Positions 24,101 through 36,700 of a DNA stretch of 64,000 bases are shown here, in pieces. The notes beneath the pieces were generated by a model. That model was not told the origin of the DNA, searched no databases, and saw only the letters and a program-made list of their open reading frames with translations. A program made the position numbers and the translations under genes. This DNA comes from Macquaria australasica (lineage: Eukaryota > Chordata > Actinopteri > Centrarchiformes > Percichthyidae). The DNA is taken from assembly GCA_005408345.1 (NCBI GenBank), contig SEMN01000053.1, positions 1,240,001 through 1,304,000 of the forward strand. The letters are read 5' to 3'. Within the stretch, counting starts at the first letter, position 1; each line of letters opens with the position of its first letter.

Positions 24101-27100
24101 TAAGCAGCTTTTTTCTTTTCTTTTTTTTTTTTTTTTGCTTATCGCGCTGTTTGTGATGAGACTAAATGATTAGAGATTCAGAAATACAAAATATGTGAGA
24201 AAAGGTGGCCAGGTAAAGCAATAACGTTCATGAAATTATATAGTATAAAATATTTATTGTATCTGCCATTAAAAAATGAATTCAGGCATATTTTCTTCTC
24301 TCTGTCTCACTTTGTAAATGTGAGGCCTGATTCAAGAAGCAAGTTACCTGGATAACTTTGCTGGGTAAAACACAGAACCCCCTCAAATCTGGAACGTGGA
24401 CTGGCGTAAAAAGACTTGTTTCTGGTTTTATGAGTTCATTAACATATGTGTATGCTTTTGTCTCTGTGTGTGCTTGTGTGTATGTGACGGTGGTTTGTAG
24501 GCTTGCTTTGAGGACTTGGTGCAGTTTATGTCCAGTGGTCCATCCCATATTCTAGTACTCTCTCAGGTTGAGGGCTCAGCCAACGTTGTACCAGCATGGC
24601 GTGAGTTTATTGGCCCAGCAGACATAGAGGAAGCCAGGACAGAAAAGCCAGAAAGGTTAGTTACTGGAAATTCTACATATGCTACATTCAGAAAGAGTTG
24701 AGAAAACATCCAACAATGGCGTTCAAACTGTAAGATACGGTGTGATGAAATGATTATTCCAGTGTCCTTGTAAAGAAGAACATTTGTTTATAGCATAGAC
24801 ATTTATTAATGCACCGTTGATTGCAACAGCGTGAAACAATCTCAGGCAAAAGTCTGGGAAAGCGAATGAACAGCACATTCTCGCCTGCTCTGTCAGACAC
24901 ACCCAAACATTATGCTTCTCTCTGGTTGAGCACCAGCCGAGCAACCATCTGTTCTCCTCTCCTTTCTCCCCCCTGGCTTCCTGCAGCTTGCGGGCACAAT
25001 ACGGCACACAGACACTGTTCAACGCAGTGCACGGTAGTGAGGACATCGACCAGGCCAGCAGGGAGCTCGCCTTCTTCTTCCCCAACTTTAGAACGGCCTC
25101 GGTAACCGAGCAGGATGGGGAGGAAGAGCGTGTGGAGAGGACACTGGCTCTTATCCGGCCTGACGCTGCCAGAAAAAACAGAGGTGGGGCCTGTGCCAAA
25201 TATACAAGCGCAAGTACACGCGTGTGTGAGCACAGATATACACACAAAGGTGGTTCAAGCAGCAAAGGTGTTGAATGACACAGGTGCAGATCACTGCAGA
25301 AAAAAATCACACTTTCAAATTAGAATATAGCAAGTATTTATATTAAAACTGTCAATTATACACTTAGATGCCATTTTATTAGGTACACTTAGCTTAAACT
25401 AATGCAGTCTAATACAATGCAATAAATAAACACTGCAATAAAGCCTCCCTTCATGAAGGTGATAAAGTTCAGTCATTGTTAAAACTGTATGATCATTTTG
25501 GAGGTTGCAGTTTGTGGTGCTGTAGAATTGTAATGTAATGTTATACTGACAGGTGTTTCTATTATTTTGCCCAACCCATTTATCTCAATGGTAGGCTAAA
25601 TAAACAGTTTCAACAAAAACTTAACATTATAACCATTATGAAGGTAGGAGTAATTGCAGGACTGCGTTAGCTAGATGTACTTAATAAACTGGCATTTGAG
25701 TGTATATTTTATATCTGTGGTTCTGCAGAAGAGATCTTGGCTCAAATCCACGAGTCAGGCTTCACTGTGGCTCTCCAAAGAGAGGTGATGCTGACAGAGG
25801 AGCAGATCAGACAGTTTTACTTCCAACATGTTGAGGAGGACTACTTTCCTGCACTGCTCCGAAGCATGACCAGGTGACTTACACATACTCTAAAAAAAAT
25901 CGAAAGAGATGTATGTTACTGCAGAGGTGCATTAAACGTGTATATTTACAGTGGGCCAGTGCTAGCTTTGGCTCTAGCCAGAACGGGGGCTGTCCATCAC
26001 TGGAAGAACATCCTTGGTCCTTCTGACATTAATACAGCCAGAGAGGAGAGGCCTGAATGGTGAGTGATGTGTGGTTCTATTCATTTACACACTTAAATGA
26101 GTTCAGAGAAGTCACTGTGGTAGCTTGTTAGTATTTCTCCTTTGACCTCTCTTTGTCAGGTTTTGCAAGTCAAATGTGTGATCAAAGAGAGGAAAGGCTT
26201 ACCATGTTTCACTGACGCTCTACAATCACACAGGAAGAAATATTTTCCGACAGTAGTGCAGTTACAAGACATTTTAGAGACAAAGTTCTTTTGTAGTCTC
26301 TCTCCACCTGCAATGCTCCATGTTCACTCCGGTTTCTGGGGTTTCTTGAAAGGCAATTTTTTTAAAATTTGCGGGAAATCACAATCTGAAGTAGAAGCAG
26401 ACGAGGCAGTGTGAGCCAAAGTGAATAAAAGTACAATACATTTCACCACTTCATCCAAAAATAATTCCTGGAAACCATCAAATATTAGGTATTAGATATA
26501 GATGGGACCTAACAGTCTAATCACACCTGTAATGCTGACTTCTGTATCCCTCATCACTCAGTCTAAGGGCCCAGTTTGCTGTGGAAAACGAGCCCATCAA
26601 CCAGCTGCATGGCAGTGCAAGCCATGAAGAGGCCGAACAAGAGATCAACTTCTTCTTCCCTAAACAGCAAACACTGGCAGTGATCAAACCTGATGCCATA
26701 GAGGAACACAGAGGTCATTTCTGGTCATTTAGAACTATATAAAAATGTAATTTGCTTGTGTTTGTATTGATATGCACCGATAATGGTATCATCTTTATAA
26801 TGTGTTTTCTATTGACTCTAACAGAGAAGATTTTGGAGGAGATCCGTGGCAGCGGTTTCTCTGTAACGCAGCTGAAGGAGACGGTGCTGTCGAGGGAGAT
26901 GGCTGAGGAGTTTTACAAAGAGCACAGAGAGAAGCCTTTCTTCAGCCAGCTGGTGGAATTCATGTGTCGGTTAGTCTATCACTGCACACAGCCACAGGAG
27001 AAGGGTGAAGTGACCACAGCAGACCTGCCCTAATTCCTGTTGCCGCTGCAAGTTTTAACAGCACTTTTAGCAGTAATCTTAGCTGCTTAGAATCAAGGCA

Positions 27101-29992
27101 GCCTCAGGCAAGTGGCTGGAAAGTCCATCTCAGTTTCATTCTTTGTTCCATCGCACATTGACATACACATAGATTTTAGAGTTTTCTTCCGCTCTGATTA
27201 GTCCCTTCACTTGGTTGTTACACAACTGCTCGGACACAATGGGCAGAGGGATAAGTGCAGCTGGGCACTTCAGCCTGAGAAACTACCTTTACGGTCACTG
27301 TTTCTCAAAATCAGCCCAGTTTTAGCCTTAATTGTAGTTGTATATTGTAACCATTGTAGAATGTTTTACACGTTCGTTTTTATAGCTATGGTAACACTTT
27401 ATCTCTTACAAGGTATGCAGGATGAAAAGCAGTGTTTTGCTGCCCTCTCTGGTTGAAAGTTTTAAGCCTGTTTCACCTGTTGGGTGTGGTCAGAAGGGTG
27501 CTCTGTTGCACCTGTAACCACACCCAGAAGTGATGTCACGGAGTACTGGAGTACGCCTATAAATCACTGCAGTAAGGGTAGAAGATAAACCACTGACAGT
27601 CAGAAAAAGACTTTCATATAACATAAATATATGTTATTAAATATTCATATAAATCATCACCCAGAAAGCAGTGATTTAGTGATTTGCAGATCAGTACTCA
27701 ATCTGGATGTTGAAACGTGATTATTTTAGATGTCTAGAATGTCTAACAACGACATTTCACTGTAAAGCAGGTCCTAACTACATGTTGAAATACAGTGATT
27801 CAAATGCTGGGCTAGACATCTAAAAAAGACACTTGAACATTTCGATCAAATTTAGCCCAGTTTTAACCTAGACGTCTAGACATCTTTTTAAGTGCAATTC
27901 ACCAAATGAATGCTTACTGGGAAGGTGCAGTCAAAGGCTGCTTATTGTAACAATAGAAAGTGTCCTGTTGAGACTCTTGACATTGGATTTGCATTATGCT
28001 GCAAGTTAATTTCACTGTAAAAATGGTCTTTTGTCACATTTGTTATTATGCTGCTAAATTGACTGTATTAGTTGTATTAGTCAAAAGGAACCATAAACAT
28101 GAATAATGAGAAGGTGGGCAGGTGCATCACTTTTTTCCTCTGTGTGTGTTTGAAAGGCATTGAGTAACTTGACAGTGAATGGGTAAGGTTCATCAGTCAC
28201 GTGGCAGCATTCACTGGTCATACTGGCCAAGCATGTAACATCAGCCATCACATAATCCTATTTTTAAAGTAGCACAGTCCTATGAATGCATAGTCATGCT
28301 TTACCAGGAATTAGTTAAGGTGCCTTTTACATTACACAAAATTCTGTCCGTTATATGAACATGCTATCATTGTTTGTTTTAGTGGGCCCTGTATGATGCT
28401 CGTCCTGACCAAGGAAAATGCAGTGGAGGAGTGGAGGGCCATGATGGGCCCCACAGACCCTGACCAAGCTAAGGCGACATCCCCAAACTCTCTGAGGGCC
28501 CGCTTTGCCTCCGACATCCTCCACAACTCGGTCCACGGCTCCTCCAATGAGCAGCATGCAGAGGAGAAGATCCGTTTTATCTTTGGTGACATCTGCTCAG
28601 ATGCAGAGCTCAATGGTGATGGAGAGACTGACACAAACATTTTAGGTAATCATATGATGTGTGTGATAGTCATTTCCATCTGTCACACCATCTGGTTTCA
28701 TATAAATAACAATTCTGTTCTGATGTTTTTTATGTTTTTGTTGGTTTCTATACCCGATTCCTGCTAAACTATATTTCCTTAAGCTATATTTTATGGTTGA
28801 AATGACAAATACTGTAAACTTGAGCTTGAAATAAAGATCAATTTCTTTCAGCAAAAGAGCAAGACAACAACACAGGAATGTCAAGATCTCCAACTGAAGA
28901 AATTTCTGATAACCATCACCAACAACCCGAAGGTATGCAATGAGTAAGAAGAAAGAGTTTCACTGTTATTAGCTGCCCCAATTTAAAGGCTTGATCCTTG
29001 ATGAACAAAGACCTGTTCCCACACACAGCCTTTGCACTTAGTATCCCACAATTCATTGTGCACCAGCCAGTTTGAGCACAGGCAATCCTCATCAGTTTTG
29101 TAAGGTATTGGTCATCAGTCACCTGTAAATATATCACATTAATTAGACCAATGAAAAAGCCTTTGCAAGTTGTGAACAATGGAAACCAGGCATAAACTCC
29201 ACCATTGGATATGTTGTTGATTACAGAATAATAGATGTTGATATATATTTACCGTTAACCTGGTCCACTATTTTCCATCCATGTGTCTGGTAACATGTCC
29301 CGGGTTACCACTGAAACTTTGTTAGCTGTTTGAGGGAAACCTCCTGGTGATAATGTAATGTTCCAATTTTGATGGGGAACACCCAAAAACACAACTACTT
29401 TTGGTCATCGTGAGGCTAGAATTTTATCTAGGGAGGAGACTCAGATTCGGCCAAACCTCCTCTGTGTGGGATGCATTTTTCAGAGGATCCATCTCCTGAA
29501 TTGGGACAGCAATCACTGCATTACATCCTGGGAATTGAGAGTAGCTAGGAAGTAGATACGTCTCTTAGTACTGACATTTCAGATAGCTTCCATGAGCAAG
29601 AAGAGGTATCTCTTCTGATTGAGAGAAGAATGAGGCCATTGATCTTTATAATGTCACTAACACCAGCTGTTATGGAGATATAAACTGCTCCTTTGTCTAG
29701 AGAGTGAAATAAATCTTTTCCAGCTGCACTGTGGCTGTGGAGGACAATTTCAATTCAAATGTGCAATAACTTCTCATGATCCCATTTTGTTGAATTATTA
29801 ATAGGTTTAGGTGACAAAATGTTTATGGCTGATGAATTTGAACAATGCAACATTACGATCTAATACTCTTTTATTGATTGCATGGTCTTACTGTATAGGT
29901 AAGTCTTTCAGAAGACTGGAGCTAATTTTCCTCTTTACTTTACAGGTGACCCACATAATTCAAATCCTTGCAGTCCAGACAGGAGAAAGTGA
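21124..29992 (+). CDS. nme8: NME8/TXNDC3: thioredoxin + three NDK domains, 17 coding exons
   Basis: Exons (all GT-AG, phases consistent): 21124-21156, 21263-21320, 21563-21666, 21774-21845, 22151-22267, 23314-23398, 23576-23658, 23760-23852, 24501-24655, 24987-25183, 25729-25873, 25952-26059, 26562-26713, 26825-26969, 28383-28645, 28852-28932, 29946-29992. They encode 645 aa (human NME8 is 588). The thioredoxin fold (about 13-115) has an intact WCGPC at 38-42. NDK1 is about 162-301 (IIKPDAV; NAVHGS, His282). NDK2 is about 319-451 (LIRPDAA; NQLHGS, His433). NDK3 is about 454-583 (VIKPDAI; NSVHGS, His567). A polar tail of about 60 residues follows. The family is an axonemal outer-dynein-arm-associated protein; human NME8 variants are linked to primary ciliary dyskinesia. 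All three phospho-acceptor histidines are present here, though several canonical NDK residues around them are altered (LRAQ/LRAR where classical NDKs have IRGD), so activity is uncertain. NME9 also has a thioredoxin-NDK layout but fewer NDK units. The start context is weak at -3 but has G at +4, and the short lysine-rich lead-in fits the family. Confidence 0.92.
22341..22592. mobile_element. MITE M1 in nme8 intron 5
   Basis: Perfect 14-bp terminal inverted repeats: GGCCTTTTTCACAG at 22,341-22,354 and its reverse complement at 22,579-22,592. Further imperfect pairing continues inward: TGACTTATCATAGTAGGAAA against the TTTCCCAC...TGTGACATGTCA side. 252 bp, no ORF. A partial second copy is in smarcal1 at 35,505-35,632. 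The superfamily is not determinable by eye. Confidence 0.85.
22945..23220 (-). mobile_element. Interspersed repeat R1, copy 4, in nme8 intron 5
   Basis: Reverse-oriented R1: CATTTTCTAGTTCCAGCTTC, TAGTAAACTGAATATCATTG, ACTGTTGGTTGGACATAACA, ending AGATTAATCGATATT and GAGTAGTTGCAGCC. Intronic, antisense to R1 copies 2 and 3. Confidence 0.85.
25360..25703. mobile_element. MITE with about 31-bp inverted ends in nme8 intron 10
   Basis: The left end 25,360-25,390 (ACACTTAGATGCCATTTTAT...) pairs with the reverse complement of the right end 25,673-25,703 (ACACTCAAATGCCAGTTTAT...) with few mismatches, and both ends abut TA. 344 bp, AT-rich, no coding capacity. I recognise internal blocks such as TTTATCTCAATGGTAGGCTA from other percomorph sequence, so it is likely multicopy. 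Confidence 0.75.
27660..27921. mobile_element. MITE with CCCAG[A/T]AAGCA ends in nme8 intron 14
   Basis: Left 27,660-27,682 and the reverse complement of right 27,899-27,921 agree at 19 of 23 bases (CCCAGAAAGCA/CCCAGTAAGCA, then ATTTrGTGA). The interior repeats the motif GATGTCTAG/ACATCTA in both orientations (27,730-27,885). 262 bp, no ORF. It lies in the longest nme8 intron (26,970-28,382). Confidence 0.65.
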
Positions 29993-30389
29993 CGATTCAG
30001 AGCACTCAAACTGAATCAGCACACTTAGTAGTTTCTCTTGTATGGTAGGCTTATTCTGTAACATTATGGGGAAAACACAATACCTGTCACTCCAAGAATC
30101 ATGACATAAACAAGACATACTGTATATATGCATGTAGGTGGTCGGTTGATAGCAAAGTGACCACATATTCCTAAAGGAGTACTGCAGACGGGGGGTTGAG
30201 TTTTTAAATACTGCAGACAGCAGCAGTTTATAGGCTGTCTTGGCTTGCAACAGCAGCTGTAAGCTACACGACTAAGACCAGGATCATACCAGCTCCACAA
30301 AGCAGCTGATCATTTCAGGGTTCACAGAAGCCTTTTACTGAATCCAGAGAACGTGTCACATTCTGGTCTGTTTATCTTGGATTGCCTAT

Positions 30390-30395
30390 AATAAA
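30390..30395 (+). promoter_or_regulatory. Candidate poly(A) signal of nme8
   Basis: AATAAA about 400 bp downstream of the nme8 stop at 29,990-29,992. I saw no earlier canonical signal in the presumed 3' UTR. Confidence 0.45.
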
Positions 30396-30587
30396 TTGTC
30401 TATTTCTACCATGCTGTGACAATATGAATGCGAGTGATTAGGCTTGGATGTTTTTCCTGTTGGTTTAATAATGACAGGGTAGCTTAACAATTGAGGATAA
30501 CTCACTCAAGCTAAATTACCTGTGTAACCATAGTAACCAGTCAGGTTACAATTTCAGAAGGATTCTAAAACAACCTTCAGTTAGACA

Positions 30588-30597
30588 TTTATTTATT
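30588..30597 (-). promoter_or_regulatory. Candidate poly(A) signals of smarcal1
   Basis: Two overlapping minus-strand AATAAA hexamers (plus-strand TTTATTTATT), about 190 bp beyond the smarcal1 stop. They face the nme8 signal at 30,390, so the two genes converge with closely apposed 3' ends. Confidence 0.5.
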
Positions 30598-30783
30598 TTC
30601 TCTTATTACACAAAAACATAAAGGAGTATTATTTTACACCTATTAAATGAACTGAAGCATTTGTTAACTTTTACAAAACAAGTTCACATGAGTCATGATA
30701 AAAAAAACTTGGAACTGGGGCTTGTTCCAATAAGCAACACAAAGTGATGTTAATATATTTCGTCAACATGGAAGGTTTCCGAG

Positions 30784-33700
30784 TCATCTGCTGAAATAGT
30801 CTTTGATGTTCCTTTTGCTGGGGCTTAGTCCGACCATGCCGTGGTGTTTACCAGAACTGTTTTCAGGCGGGGGGTCCTCCCAGTCCTTTGCAACCTCCAG
30901 TAAGATGTCTTCGTCCATGTCGTCATCCGCAGTGAAAGACCTCTGGAACATCTCCATGATGCTCTTCTGGTTGGGATCCTAAACAAATCCAAATAATCAG
31001 GGTTCATCACTGAATCTACAGACACATTTTTGATTTAGCTAGCCAAGCTCTGATGTACTAGGTAGCCTCATGAAAATATGTTTCATGTATTTAAAAACTG
31101 TTAACAGGATTATACAGAATTTATTTATATACAGATGCAGAAGTTACCTTAGAGTGGAAGCTGGCATTCACTGCGTTGTCTGAGAGGTTGGACTCAGACA
31201 GACCCACTTGCTCCAAGACATTCATTTTTTCCTGGATCATTGGCCTGGATCAATACACAGATAAATTATTATAATAGAGCAGATACAATTCAGTTCACTG
31301 CTTATCACAATATGCATATCAGACAACCTACATTAACTTGACCCACTACTGTTTCAGTGTTGGCTCAGTGGCAGACAGTAGTGCAAGACAGGAGGGGAAA
31401 ACACAGTTTGATTATCAGTGTAATTGGGTCATACTGCCCACTGACTGACACATACCACAGGTGATCATCAGCAGTTCCCTTGGCAACCAGGTAGTGAATG
31501 TTCACATTGCTGGTTTGTCCAATACGGTGCACCCTATCCTCTGCCTGGATGAGAACCTGCAAAAAAAAAAAGCATTGCAAAAAAAAGAGCATTTGAGTTT
31601 TTAGTTTCACCACGTTTCTTGCCGTCATTCAGCTGTAGTGACCCCAAAGGTCGACAGCTGCTTTAGAAAAATATCAATACAATTTAAAGTGATTATTCAG
31701 GCTTAAAATTGAGCTGCAAACAGTTAAAATTAAAGCACTATTAACAGTCTTCCTGGATCTGAAGCTGTAGTTACTGGCACAGAGGTCAGGTTGAGTACAG
31801 GAATCAGCTCATAATGAATTTAGCTTTTTTTGCGGATTTGTCCCCCTTTACTCCCCAATTTTAGAATGGCCTGTTTTCCTGTACCGTTATCAGTGTCACA
31901 TCTTTGTCACTGCTTAACTCCACTGTTGGCATGAAGAGGGAGTGAGAGTGTGGACAGCCTCTTCTGACACACATACTGTAGGTTGGACTTATTTCCCACA
32001 TAAAATTGGTGTTTCTGGCCAATGACTCCCTCAAATTGAGGGGGAAACCCCCATAATGTAGTGATAACTTTCTGTGCCTTACCCCGGGGTTCCAGAAAAG
32101 CTCAGCGAAGACCACCAGGTCAGCAGAGTGCAGGGTGAGACCCATGTTAGCTGCAGTGATAGACAGTACAGCCACACAGGTCTTGGTCGAATACTGGAAC
32201 TGTTCACACAGCTGCTGCCGTTCAGCTGATGGAGTGGTCCCGTCAATACGGATGTAACTGACATTCTGTAGAAGAAATGAAAGGCCATCTTAATTGCTGT
32301 GCCATTTTCAACACAACTAACCAACAACTTTCCCTTGAAACAATACCTGCCAAACAGAATGGGTTTAAGTAGCGTGCCAATACAAATCAACAAACAAATT
32401 CTTCCTTATAAAACATATAATAATGATCAGTCGTAGTAGTAGTAGTACTACTAAGCTCAAATGTGCTCAGCCCTGCCCACTTGTTCCCTGGAGGTACTGA
32501 TGGGAGTTGACCTTAGTTGACTTTAACTCCCACGAAAGAGCCAGTCTGGGTGAAAATGTCAAAATGCACTCTTTTATGTCAAAATTATATTGTGTACTGT
32601 GCATATAAGGCTTTTGTGCAGTGTGGTATCTGTACATCTTACTCACCTTTTTTCCCAGTTCTGTGGTGATATGATCCAGGACTAGCTTATGATGGGCGAA
32701 CACTAGAAACTTCTCCCTCCCACACTCCAGCATGTCTGTGATGTACTCCCTGGCAGTGACAGAAACAACATAATGCTCAGCTGTTTCAAAGAAAGTATTA
32801 AAATATTCAGTCCTCGTGTATTTATTAAAACTCTCCAAGTCATCTCAAATCCAGTGCAATCACAATGGTCTGACAAAAGATTCTGATTCATTTTACATTT
32901 TAATCTCAGTACTTATCAGATCTAAGCTGATTGACTTTCTGATCCCCACCATTAGAGGGTCTGTGCTTACATAATGGCTTGTAGTTTGGCTTCAGCTGTG
33001 TGGTTATAAAAGATGAGGAGGGCTTCCTTCTCTTCCTTTTTCTGAAAAAGAGATAAGGAACGACACAAGATAAAGAACTGACAGGAGATTTTGTTTGACG
33101 ATAAGACTTCCATTACTCTGACGAGCAGTGTGATAATGAACAATCGAGCTCAGCAACTCACTCCCATCGGAATGTATAAATACTGGCTGGAGTATTCTGG
33201 GTCAGTTTAAAAGCACTTGTGTGTGTTTGAGGCCTGAACCAGTACATCTGACTTTCTTGGGCTAAACAACTGTTTCTAAATGTTTTCTTAACTGTGATGC
33301 CTTTTCAATCACAGAGACTCCACTTTGAGTAGAACATACTGTTGCATTTTATTTTTAGGAAATAGAGAGAACTTGTGGAATGTGGAGGGATCTATAGAAG
33401 AAACCTACTTTTTTATTTAAAATACTACATATCAATATCATATTTCATATAATGGATATGAAATATCAAGCATCAGTCTTTGAAATCTTCTGTGACTTGA
33501 CATGGGGTCCCAATCCCGAGCCCCTCTTACTAGTTATTTATATGTACAGTGAACAGGTGCTATGTTCATACGTTTTTATGGACTACATCTCATTTGTTTA
33601 TCATTGCAAGTCTGTCTTGGATACATTTAATGAACAAGTTGGGTGTTCAATAATTCAAAGGTCAGAATATGCTATTCTCAGCCAACTCTGACATTTAAAA

Positions 33701-36700
33701 AATGATCTGACAGAGATGGATTATATAAAGGCACTTTCATGACATCTCTCAGCCCAACATGATCTTACAGTTTTCTGTGATTATAGCAACAGAATTCATA
33801 GTGGCTTTTCTGAAAAACTGTGATGCAATTGGGTGCATTTTTAGATATTTTATTTCTTCTAATGTGTTTTTTCTTCCAATTTGACCATTTTTTGGAGTAA
33901 TATTAGGCAAATTAGGCAACCTTTAGAAAATAAATAAGGCAAGGATTGATTAGTTTTGCATTAATTCCTAAGGGGGCAAGATTGTAAATGGTTTCTTAGG
34001 GTATGTGAATACTTATATTTCAAAAACTTCAAATTCTGTGACTTTTGTAGTTATTCCGGGATTGTGGGAAACGTTTTTAACTTACATTGTGGTTTCCCTT
34101 GGCCAACTGCTTGGCAGCAGCTGACAGAGCAGCTTTTGTGCGGGTGTTGATACCATCTATGGTCACTGTGACGACCTTGCGTTGTTTAGCAGGAAGCTGG
34201 GAGAGGACGTCAGGCTTGAGGCGGCGCAACATCAGACACTCCTCCAGCAACAGCTTCAACTCCCCAAGGTTAGATGAGCCTGAGTAGTCCCACCCCCAAG
34301 TCATCTAGAGAGGAGGGGGACAGAGACGGATACAGAGAAGAAAAGAATAGAGGATGGTGGGAAGGAGGAATGGAAAGACACAAGACATGAGGTAAATGTG
34401 ACTGAAAATACTCAAGAGCAGGTAGCCAGATCGTTGGAGGGTCTAATGTCAAGGGATTTGGTTCAGTGCAAGTCAAGCCAGAGACTAACCAGAAGACTGA
34501 AAAGCTCAGATTTCAGGCATAGGAATCAAACATGCAACTGTGATAGCTCCAGCTGGTCCGGATGCAAAAGCCATGTTATGCAACTTCCATGGTGATAAAC
34601 CCAAATTTTACAGAGCAGCGCTAAATCTCCACAATCTTCAAGATTAGTCATCATGACCAAATTAAGGATGTAATTGGCCTTTAAATCATGTAGCGTGGTC
34701 CCTACTTGAACCCACTAAAATGAATGAAAGGAGAGTGGAGCTACAAAAGGAAATGAAATAAATGGAGACAAAAAAAAAAATCACAGTAGAGGAATCTATT
34801 GACACCTAAAAACCCCAACAGTTTTAATGTATACACTGTTCCCTGATGTACGGTGGCTTTAAAGTGCACTAATTTCATAATAACAGAATACTCCTATTGT
34901 TCTCAGCCGACCTGTCAAATTTTCCCACCCTAGTACACATACTGGACATCCCCTTCAAGGAACTGCAGACTATACAACACTATCACACTCAGACAGACGA
35001 AGGTTCTTAAGACTCACGCTACCTGTTTGGCGTCGCAGTAGCGCATCCCAAACTCATGGAAGCGAGGGAAGAGAGTAGGTCTGACAGCCAAAATCTGGGT
35101 GTAGAGCTCAGAGGGTCTGGACATGGCAGGGGTCCCAGACAGAAGAATCACTCTCTTCGCTGCCTGAGGATGGGAAAAACAACTCTGATCAGAGCACTGC
35201 TGAGGGAGTCTAGGTGACAGAGCAAGAAATTAAACCCAACCATGAGCCAAATGCTGCAATGTTTCGGCTTCAGCTGGTTCGTGAATCCATGTTGTGCCGA
35301 TATTCATACACTACATATGCAAAGCAATCTCTCTAATGCAGTGACAAAGAGATCACTGCATTAGTACAGGGATCTCATCAGAACCTGAAAATATCTGGTG
35401 TGTATGAACTGGTTATTTAGCATTTTTGGAAACTGTCTTGCAAGATTTAATGTGCAGTGTTATGTCTATTCTCCAACTTGCTGTTCCACCACCACAGTCC
35501 TGGGATTGTGCATGCTGGCTCACTGACTCATTGGAACAATTAATGGAACTGAGCCATCATTAACAAAATTTGTCTCACCTGTGCTTTTTCTGTAATGACA
35601 AGTCAAAATGTCTGCTTTTAAAAAGCTCTATTGCGCACATAACTGCATGACTCAGCCTTTGATAGTTAAGGCTAAAAAAAAATCACAAGTCTGATGGAAG
35701 AAATCCTAGACCTGGTTTGCCGTGAAAATCGAATCAATTGTTCAACTGGCCCAAGGTCTATCTGACGGTCAATTTTATGTAAATCTGGGTCTTGTTCCAA
35801 GAATTTAAATGAATTATCTGGATCATTTTACTTGCAAAACCTGATAAACCCTCAAATCTGACGTGTGACCTAATGAAGGAAACTTTTCCAGGTTTCATTC
35901 AGTAAAATTAGACCTCAACACCTACAGTAAGTGAATCTGCTTCTTTGAACAGATTAAATTAGGTATTCTGGTAGGTATGTTTCTTTGGGTATTTTTGAGA
36001 TATCCTGATGAGAGCCAGGTAACATCACTAACAAGTGAAAATATAACCGCTTTGGTGTACGTTACAAAATTATGAATCCAAAAATAAAACATTAAGAGAG
36101 AAGAAGAACAAGCACCTTCAGTAGAGGCAAGGCTGCTTTACAACGAGCAGTCTTCATGTTCTTCAGAAAGTGAGACTCATCCTGCACAGAATGACAAAAT
36201 CACGAACAAAAGTTTTGTTTAGAAACATAAATCAATTGCTTTTAAGGGCAAAATAAAAAATTTAAAAAAATGACTGAATCACACAGCTGACCATGATGAG
36301 AACACTGAAGGGGTTTCCTGGTTGCTGCTTGTCCATCCTGCTCAGGAGGTCGTAGCTGATGATGTTGACCAAACCAGACCGCAGATTGTCTTTGGCCTTC
36401 ACCACCACGTTGATGCTGTCAGGACTCAGGGAGGGGAGCCAGCATCTGAAGGCCTGCAGGAATAGATACGCACTCATGTCAGAGATGCAGAGTGAAACAA
36501 AACTCCTCAGAAGAACAGTTTTGTTTTCAGGCTGTACTTTTCCCCTACCACTGGGAATAATCTGAAATATCCTACATTCATTCATCCAACATTCAATAAG
36601 AATTTTGTGACTGATCGCTGGTTTGAGTGTTATTAATCACAAATAATTAATTCTAACTACTATCACGGTGTTTCCATTTAGAAACAACCAATCATGTGCT

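Noticed and set aside
24723..25310. 195-codon minus-strand ORF, the longest single ORF in the window
   Set aside because: It lies antisense to nme8 exon 10 and its flanking introns, has no domain, and is explained by the coding composition of the true exon.
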